The notes under the pieces are model-generated. The model was not told the origin of the DNA, ran no database searches, and saw only the letters and a program-made list of their open reading frames with translations. DNA of 58,881 nucleotides from JBOGOC01 sp050747525 (GTDB taxonomy: Bacteria; Acidobacteriota; Polarisedimenticolia; JACPZX01; DASXTC01). Shown here in pieces: positions 54,944 to 58,881 of the stretch. Each line of letters starts with the position of its first letter. Within the stretch, counting starts at the first letter, position 1. Where the stretch lies: positions 1-58,881 of the forward strand of contig JBOGOC010000004.1 of NCBI GenBank assembly GCA_050747525.1. Reading direction: 5' to 3'. The translations under genes were made by a program, and so were the position numbers.

Positions 54944-56214
54944 TTCGCCCCCCCGGCCGCGCCGGCGCGGGGATGTCTGACCACCAGGGCCGAGTTCTTC
55001 GAGCCGAAGCCGATGCAGTTGCACACGGCGTTCTCCATGTCCGATCGCCGCGCGGTGTGCGGCACGAAATCCAGATCGAAGCCATCGTCGGGATCGTCCA
55101 GGTTGATGGTGGGAGGGATGATGCCATCGCGCATGGCGAGCGCCGTGGCGGCCACGCCCATCGCGCCGCACGCTCCCTGCGGATGCCCGAACATCGACTT
55201 GCTGGCCGAGACGGCGGGCCCGTGCCGCATCGAGGAGAACACCTTGCGCACGACCCGGTACTCCACCTGATCGTTGAGCCGCGTCGCGGTGCCGTGCAGG
55301 TTCACGTAGCTCACCTCCTCGGCGGTCAGCCCCGCGTCGGCCAGCGCCAGGCCGATCGCCCGGGCCGGCTGCACGGCGTCGGGATTGAGCGCGACGCGGT
55401 GATAGGCGTCGCACGTCGAGCCGTACCCGGCCACCTCCGCGTACACCCGCGCCCCGCGGGCCAGAGCATGCTCCCTCTCCTCGATCACCAGCAGCCACGC
55501 GCCCTCGCCAATGACGAAGCCGTCGCGCCGGCGATCGAAGGGTCGCGAAGCCTGTCCCGGGCGATCGTTGAACGCCATGGCCACCACCTTCATGCGGCAG
55601 AAGCCGGTCATCAGGGCGGGCGTGATGCAGGCTTCGATCCCCCCGGTGAGGACCACGTCCGAGCGCCCGTGCCGCACCATGTCGAACGCGTAGCCGATGG
55701 CGTCGGTGGACGACGTGCATCCGGTGGAAACCACGTGGCTCCTCCCCATCATGCCCAACGCGATGGAGATCTCCGAGGAAAGGCTCCCCACGAACGAGTT
55801 GGAGATGGAGAACGGGCTGATCCGTCCGTGCTCGCCCGCGAAGTAGTGGTGATACTGCCGCTCGCCGAACTCGATCCCCCCCGCCCCGGATCCGATGATG
55901 ATGCCCATCTCGCGGCGCAGAGCTACGTGCTCGGGTGCGTCGAGCCCGGCGTCGGCGAGCGCCTCGCGGGTCGCGGCGATCCCCATGGGAGCGGCGCGCG
56001 GGGCGCGCTTGAGGTCCGCCGGCTCCATGTACGCGGCGGGATCGAACCCCTTCACCTCGGCGGCCACGCGGCACGGAAGGCCGTTCAGCTCGAACTGGCT
56101 GATCACCCCGACCGTGGAGCGTCCCTCGGCCTGCGCCGCCGCGAACGCTTCGCGCCCCACGCCGGCGGGGCTCACCACCCCCATCCCCGTGATGACCACC
56201 CGGCGCGCGCTCAT
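54940..56214 (-). CDS. 3-oxoacyl-ACP synthase II-like enzyme
   Basis: 424 residues from ATG at 56214 (ATGA overlap). Thiolase-fold condensing enzyme with the full catalytic set: Cys166 in VVSTGCTSSTDA, His307 in VNLHGTATRLND, Lys339 and His344 in SASKSMFGHPQGACG. It is of FabF/KAS II type rather than KAS III. The divergent N-terminal half and its operon (FAD oxidoreductase, methyltransferase) suggest a specialised pathway, such as a polyene, quinone-like or alkylated lipid, rather than housekeeping fatty acid synthesis. No acyl carrier protein gene is in the window. Confidence 0.92.
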   Translation of the reverse strand: MSARRVVITGMGVVSPAGVGREAFAAAQAEGRSTVGVISQFELNGLPCRVAAEVKGFDPAAYMEPADLKRAPRAAPMGIAATREALADAGLDAPEHVALRREMGIIIGSGAGGIEFGERQYHHYFAGEHGRISPFSISNSFVGSLSSEISIALGMMGRSHVVSTGCTSSTDAIGYAFDMVRHGRSDVVLTGGIEACITPALMTGFCRMKVVAMAFNDRPGQASRPFDRRRDGFVIGEGAWLLVIEEREHALARGARVYAEVAGYGSTCDAYHRVALNPDAVQPARAIGLALADAGLTAEEVSYVNLHGTATRLNDQVEYRVVRKVFSSMRHGPAVSASKSMFGHPQGACGAMGVAATALAMRDGIIPPTINLDDPDDGFDLDFVPHTARRSDMENAVCNCIGFGSKNSALVVRHPRAGAAGGAK

Positions 56215-57413
56215 GCCCGTATCCCCGCCAGCAGCAGCCTGCCCAGGTAGCCCGGGTTCAGGACGTCGGCGGCAGGCAGGATGTCGCCGGTGGCCCCCAG
56301 CATGCGCTCCGCGAGATCCCTTCTCGAAGAGAGCGCGCGCGTGACGCGACGGGCCAGCCACGGCCGCGCGATGGTGATCTGGAGAAGCCGGCACAGCCGC
56401 AGCTTGGAGCGGAAGGCCGACGCATGCGCCCTCTCGTAGCGCCGCAGTCCCTCCGGGTCTCCCGGATCGCGCTCCACGACGCTCGCGGCGAGGAGGCGGG
56501 CCGACTCGAGAGCGACGAACACCCCCTCGCCCGTGAACGGGTCCACGAAGCCGCTGGCGTCGCCCACCAGCGCGAGCCTCCCGGAGGCCACGCGCGAAGC
56601 GGTGCAGGCCAGGGGCCCCAGCCCGCGCACGGGAGAGATGCGCGCCGCCCCCTGCGTGCGCCTGCCCAGCTCGGGATGGCGGGCCAGCGCGCCGTGGAAA
56701 TACTCCGCGACATGGCCCCGGGCCTGCGCCATGGCGCGCGGCGTGAGCACCATGGTCACGTTGGCCAGGCCGCTGGCGACATCGCGCGCCCCCACGCCGA
56801 CGTAGCCTCCCTCGAACACGTGCATCTCGCCGCGCTCCCGAAGGTCGCGCACACCCTGCATGTGCGACCAGAGCGCGAACCGGCGCAGGCGCGGGTCGTC
56901 GCGTCGCCATCCCAGGGCGCGCCCGAAGGGACCGTGGCGCCCCGAGGCCTCGACCACCAGTCTCGCGCGCACGCGCCCGCGGGTCCCGTCGGGCCAGGTC
57001 CCCTCCACCACGCGCGTGCCGTCCCGTTCCAACGTCGTGCCCCGCGCCGTGAACGAAGGCATCCAGCGCGCCCCACTCTCCTCGGCCCGGGCCCTCAGGA
57101 CATCGTCCAGCTCCCGCCGGGTGAGGCCGTGCCCCTGCTTGCCGAACGGGAACGACGACTCGATGGCGCGCTGCTCGAACGTGATCTTCATGCCGCGCAG
57201 CGGGCACGGCCTCAGCTTCGCGATGGCATCGCCCGCGATCGCCTCCAGCTTCTCGACCGAGCCCGGGGTGAGGAAGTCGCCGCAGATCTTGTCCCGGGGA
57301 AACGGCGACTTGTCCATCAGGATCACCGAGAGGCCGCGCGCGGTCAGCCCGATGGCGGCCGCGCTCCCCGCGGGGCCTCCGCCGACGATGGCCACGTGTG
57401 TCTCGTGATCCAT
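56211..57413 (-). CDS. FAD-dependent oxidoreductase (geranylgeranyl reductase-like)
   Basis: 400 residues. FAD-binding GGGPAGSAAA is at 10-19; MDKSPFPRDKICGDFLTPGS (about 33-52) and the GDASGFVDPFTGEGVF stretch near 285-300 are hallmarks of geranylgeranyl-reductase/halogenase-like flavoproteins. It could reduce double bonds of a lipid or hydroxylate/halogenate a polyketide-type product. Overlaps the ketoacyl synthase gene (ATGA) and the methyltransferase gene (TGATG), so these three are translated together. Confidence 0.88.
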   Translation of the reverse strand: MDHETHVAIVGGGPAGSAAAIGLTARGLSVILMDKSPFPRDKICGDFLTPGSVEKLEAIAGDAIAKLRPCPLRGMKITFEQRAIESSFPFGKQGHGLTRRELDDVLRARAEESGARWMPSFTARGTTLERDGTRVVEGTWPDGTRGRVRARLVVEASGRHGPFGRALGWRRDDPRLRRFALWSHMQGVRDLRERGEMHVFEGGYVGVGARDVASGLANVTMVLTPRAMAQARGHVAEYFHGALARHPELGRRTQGAARISPVRGLGPLACTASRVASGRLALVGDASGFVDPFTGEGVFVALESARLLAASVVERDPGDPEGLRRYERAHASAFRSKLRLCRLLQITIARPWLARRVTRALSSRRDLAERMLGATGDILPAADVLNPGYLGRLLLAGIRA

Positions 57414-58144
57414 CAGACCCTCGTTTCACCGGGCGCGGCCGCCTGCCACGCCAGCGCCATGCGGGCGGGGCCGGCCGGTCGCACCACGGCGCCATGCATG
57501 CCAGCGCGCGCCGCCATGGCACGCAGCTCGCCGCGGCTGTAGGCGCGGCGCACCGACAGCGGTCCGTCGTGCCGCGTGAGGCGGTTGGGCGTCAGGCGCG
57601 TGAGGATCCAGACCAGCGTCCACGAGAGCCGGCCGCGCCGCAGGTCGACCGCGATGACGCCGCGCCGCGCGACACGGCGCATCTCGGACAGCGCCTGCAG
57701 CATCTCGTCCTCGTCCAGGTGATGAAGGAAGTTGGAGCAGATCACCAGATCGACCGAGCCGTCGCGGCAGGGAAGGCGCGTCGCCTCTCCGCGCAGCAGA
57801 GAGAGGCGCGGCGCGGCGTTCCCCAGGTAGCGGCGCGCCTCCGACAGGATGTCGTCCTTGATGTCGAGCGCCTGCGCGTGCAGCTCGACTCCCCGGCCGG
57901 CGGCCCACCGGACGAGCGCCGCGGGGATGTCGGCCGATCCGGTGGCCACGTCGAGCAGACTGACGCGCCGTGGCCAGCCGGCCTGCTCCAGCATGCGGGC
58001 CACCTCGCGCCGCATGAGCTTGATCCCCCCGAAACGCAGGTTGAACAGTCGCAGGTCGGCCAGATTGGAAACGATCTCGCCGGGATGGTAGGGCCCGACA
58101 TCCATCAGCTCCGCGGCATGATCGAGGCGAGGCGGCTGGCTCAT
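57413..58144 (-). CDS. Class I SAM-dependent methyltransferase
   Basis: 243 residues from ATG at 58144, fixed by GGGAG 5 bases upstream (58150-58154). Motif I is SLLDVATGSADIPAALV near 63-79, then DIKDDILSEARRYLG and the motif IV region VDLVICSNFLHHLDEDE. Methyl acceptor unknown; the operon suggests a product of the neighbouring ketoacyl synthase. First gene of the operon, divergent from the MFS/spermidine synthase-like gene (68 bases between starts). Confidence 0.88.
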   Translation of the reverse strand: MSQPPRLDHAAELMDVGPYHPGEIVSNLADLRLFNLRFGGIKLMRREVARMLEQAGWPRRVSLLDVATGSADIPAALVRWAAGRGVELHAQALDIKDDILSEARRYLGNAAPRLSLLRGEATRLPCRDGSVDLVICSNFLHHLDEDEMLQALSEMRRVARRGVIAVDLRRGRLSWTLVWILTRLTPNRLTRHDGPLSVRRAYSRGELRAMAARAGMHGAVVRPAGPARMALAWQAAAPGETRV

Positions 58145-58149
58145 CAGCA

Positions 58150-58154
58150 CTCCC
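58150..58154 (-). promoter_or_regulatory. Shine-Dalgarno site for the methyltransferase gene
   Basis: GGGAG on the minus strand, 5 bases before ATG at 58144. It favours this ATG over the in-frame GTG at 58150, which lies inside the site. Confidence 0.6.
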
Positions 58155-58212
58155 GCGCGGCCGCGGGCCGGCGCGTCTTGACCGGGTGGAAGGACCTCCC
58201 TAAGATGAGCGG

Positions 58213-58881
58213 ATGTTATCAGACGGTCGGGGGCTCCTCCAATCCAACCGCCTGCCTCTCCTGCTCATCTTCTTTCTCTCCGGCGCCAGCGGGCTCATCT
58301 ACCAGGTCGTGTGGAACCGCGGGCTGGTGCTGGTCTTTGGCTCGACCACCTACGCCACCAGCACCGTGCTCGCCGCTTTCATGGGAGGTCTGGCGGTCGG
58401 CAGCCTGGTGGTGGGCCGGCGCGGGGATCGATTCGGCAACCCCCTGCGCGTGTACGCCCTGCTCGAGATGGCCATCGCGGTCCTGTCGGTGCTGGTCCTG
58501 TTCGCAATCCCCCTGCTGGTGCCCCTCTACCGGATCATCTCCGGTGGAGGCGAGGCCTCCATGCCGGTCCTCACCATGGCGCGGTTCGTGCTGTCCTGCC
58601 TGGTGCTGCTCCCCCCCACGGCCCTGATGGGGGCGACGCTGCCGATCCTCAGCGCCCACCTCGAGCGGCGCGGCGAGGGCGGCGGGGCCGACGCCGGGAC
58701 CGGAGCGGGTGCGCTCTACGCGGCCAACACCATCGGCGCGGTGGCCGGGACGGCCATGGCCGGCTTCGTGCTGCTGCCGGCTCTGGGGATGATGAAATCG
58801 GCGCTGGTGGCCGCGGGCTTCAACCTCGTGGCGAGCGCCGCGGCCCTCAGGCTCGCGCGGCCATCCGGCGCGCGCGAGGGC
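58213..58881 (+). CDS. Fused MFS / spermidine synthase-like membrane protein (3'-truncated by window end)
   Basis: First 223 residues; the frame runs off the right edge with no stop. The start FFLSGASGLIYQVVWNRGLV, then LVFGSTTYATSTVLAAFMGG is the unmistakable beginning of fused MFS/spermidine synthase proteins. Five hydrophobic segments are visible (about 15-35, 45-65, 75-98, 115-135, 165-185) as expected for the membrane half; the methyltransferase-like spermidine synthase half would follow outside the window. Function of these fusions is poorly known. Divergent from the methyltransferase operon. Confidence 0.82.
   Translation, partial: MLSDGRGLLQSNRLPLLLIFFLSGASGLIYQVVWNRGLVLVFGSTTYATSTVLAAFMGGLAVGSLVVGRRGDRFGNPLRVYALLEMAIAVLSVLVLFAIPLLVPLYRIISGGGEASMPVLTMARFVLSCLVLLPPTALMGATLPILSAHLERRGEGGGADAGTGAGALYAANTIGAVAGTAMAGFVLLPALGMMKSALVAAGFNLVASAAALRLARPSGAREG

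Overview
The window looks like chromosomal DNA of a high-G+C, Gram-negative environmental bacterium, most likely of the Acidobacteriota or a close lineage. The best taxonomic clue is a VWFA-type secreted protein of the family known mainly from Acidobacteria (39193-41247). Supporting clues are a LamG/thrombospondin-3 surface protein with a C-terminal module common in such genomes, many lipoprotein and zinc-ribbon kinase genes, and tight ATGA/GTGA/TGATG gene overlaps. No tRNA, rRNA, CRISPR array or complete insertion sequence was seen. No gene-free stretch exceeds about 275 bases.

Layout. 63-4049: an FHA protein and two ABC-2 type ATPase/permease pairs. 4050-12272: an accessory block holding a LamG surface protein, a TPR-CHAT caspase-like protein, an ECF sigma factor, a membrane zf-HC2 anti-sigma-like protein and a secreted metzincin. 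The block is bracketed by decayed copies of the 3' end of the preceding permease gene. 12275-19548: a very large M48 membrane peptidase and a SWIM-SNF2 helicase. 19666-20956: a small-protein/nucleotidyltransferase pair sitting among repeated copies of the helicase start, one of them a stand-alone SWIM protein. 21053-27276: operon DUF1015 - serA - serC - Ser/Thr kinase. 27367-30422: YkvA-like protein, a bifunctional aminobenzoyl/salicylyl-CoA monooxygenase-reductase, and a divergent MmcQ/YjbR protein. 30491-33400: DoxX, an ECF sigma factor with an extra C-terminal domain, an alpha/beta hydrolase and an SDR. 33623-38042: an export operon (PspC, HlyD-like adaptor, ABC ATPase, two ABC-2 permeases). 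38075-39233: a PfpI/DJ-1 protein and a second small-protein/nucleotidyltransferase pair. 39193-43310: VWFA protein, an unknown secreted protein, an alcohol dehydrogenase. 43307-50239: a HAD-HerA fusion and an operon of 2-oxoacid dehydrogenase E1 genes with kynureninase and tryptophan dioxygenase. 50280-52888: YceI and TlpA-like proteins and a divergent NmrA-like SDR. 52872-58144: operon of methyltransferase, FAD oxidoreductase, ketoacyl synthase, unknown exported protein and di-heme peroxidase. 58213-58881: start of a fused MFS/spermidine synthase-like protein that runs off the window.

Functional links. kynU and kynA make anthranilate from tryptophan (formamidase not seen), and the bifunctional flavoprotein at 27757-30009 belongs to a family that attacks anthraniloyl-CoA or salicylyl-CoA, so the region may encode parts of one aromatic amino-acid degradation route. 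The most interesting candidate system is the TPR-CHAT / ECF sigma / zf-HC2 membrane protein set (5804-10712). It has the parts needed for protease-controlled release of a sigma factor, recalling the TPR-CHAT plus RpoE-type output arm of type III-E CRISPR loci but with no CRISPR component here. Starts given below were often moved to agree with Shine-Dalgarno sites or gene overlaps; such choices are explained in each entry.
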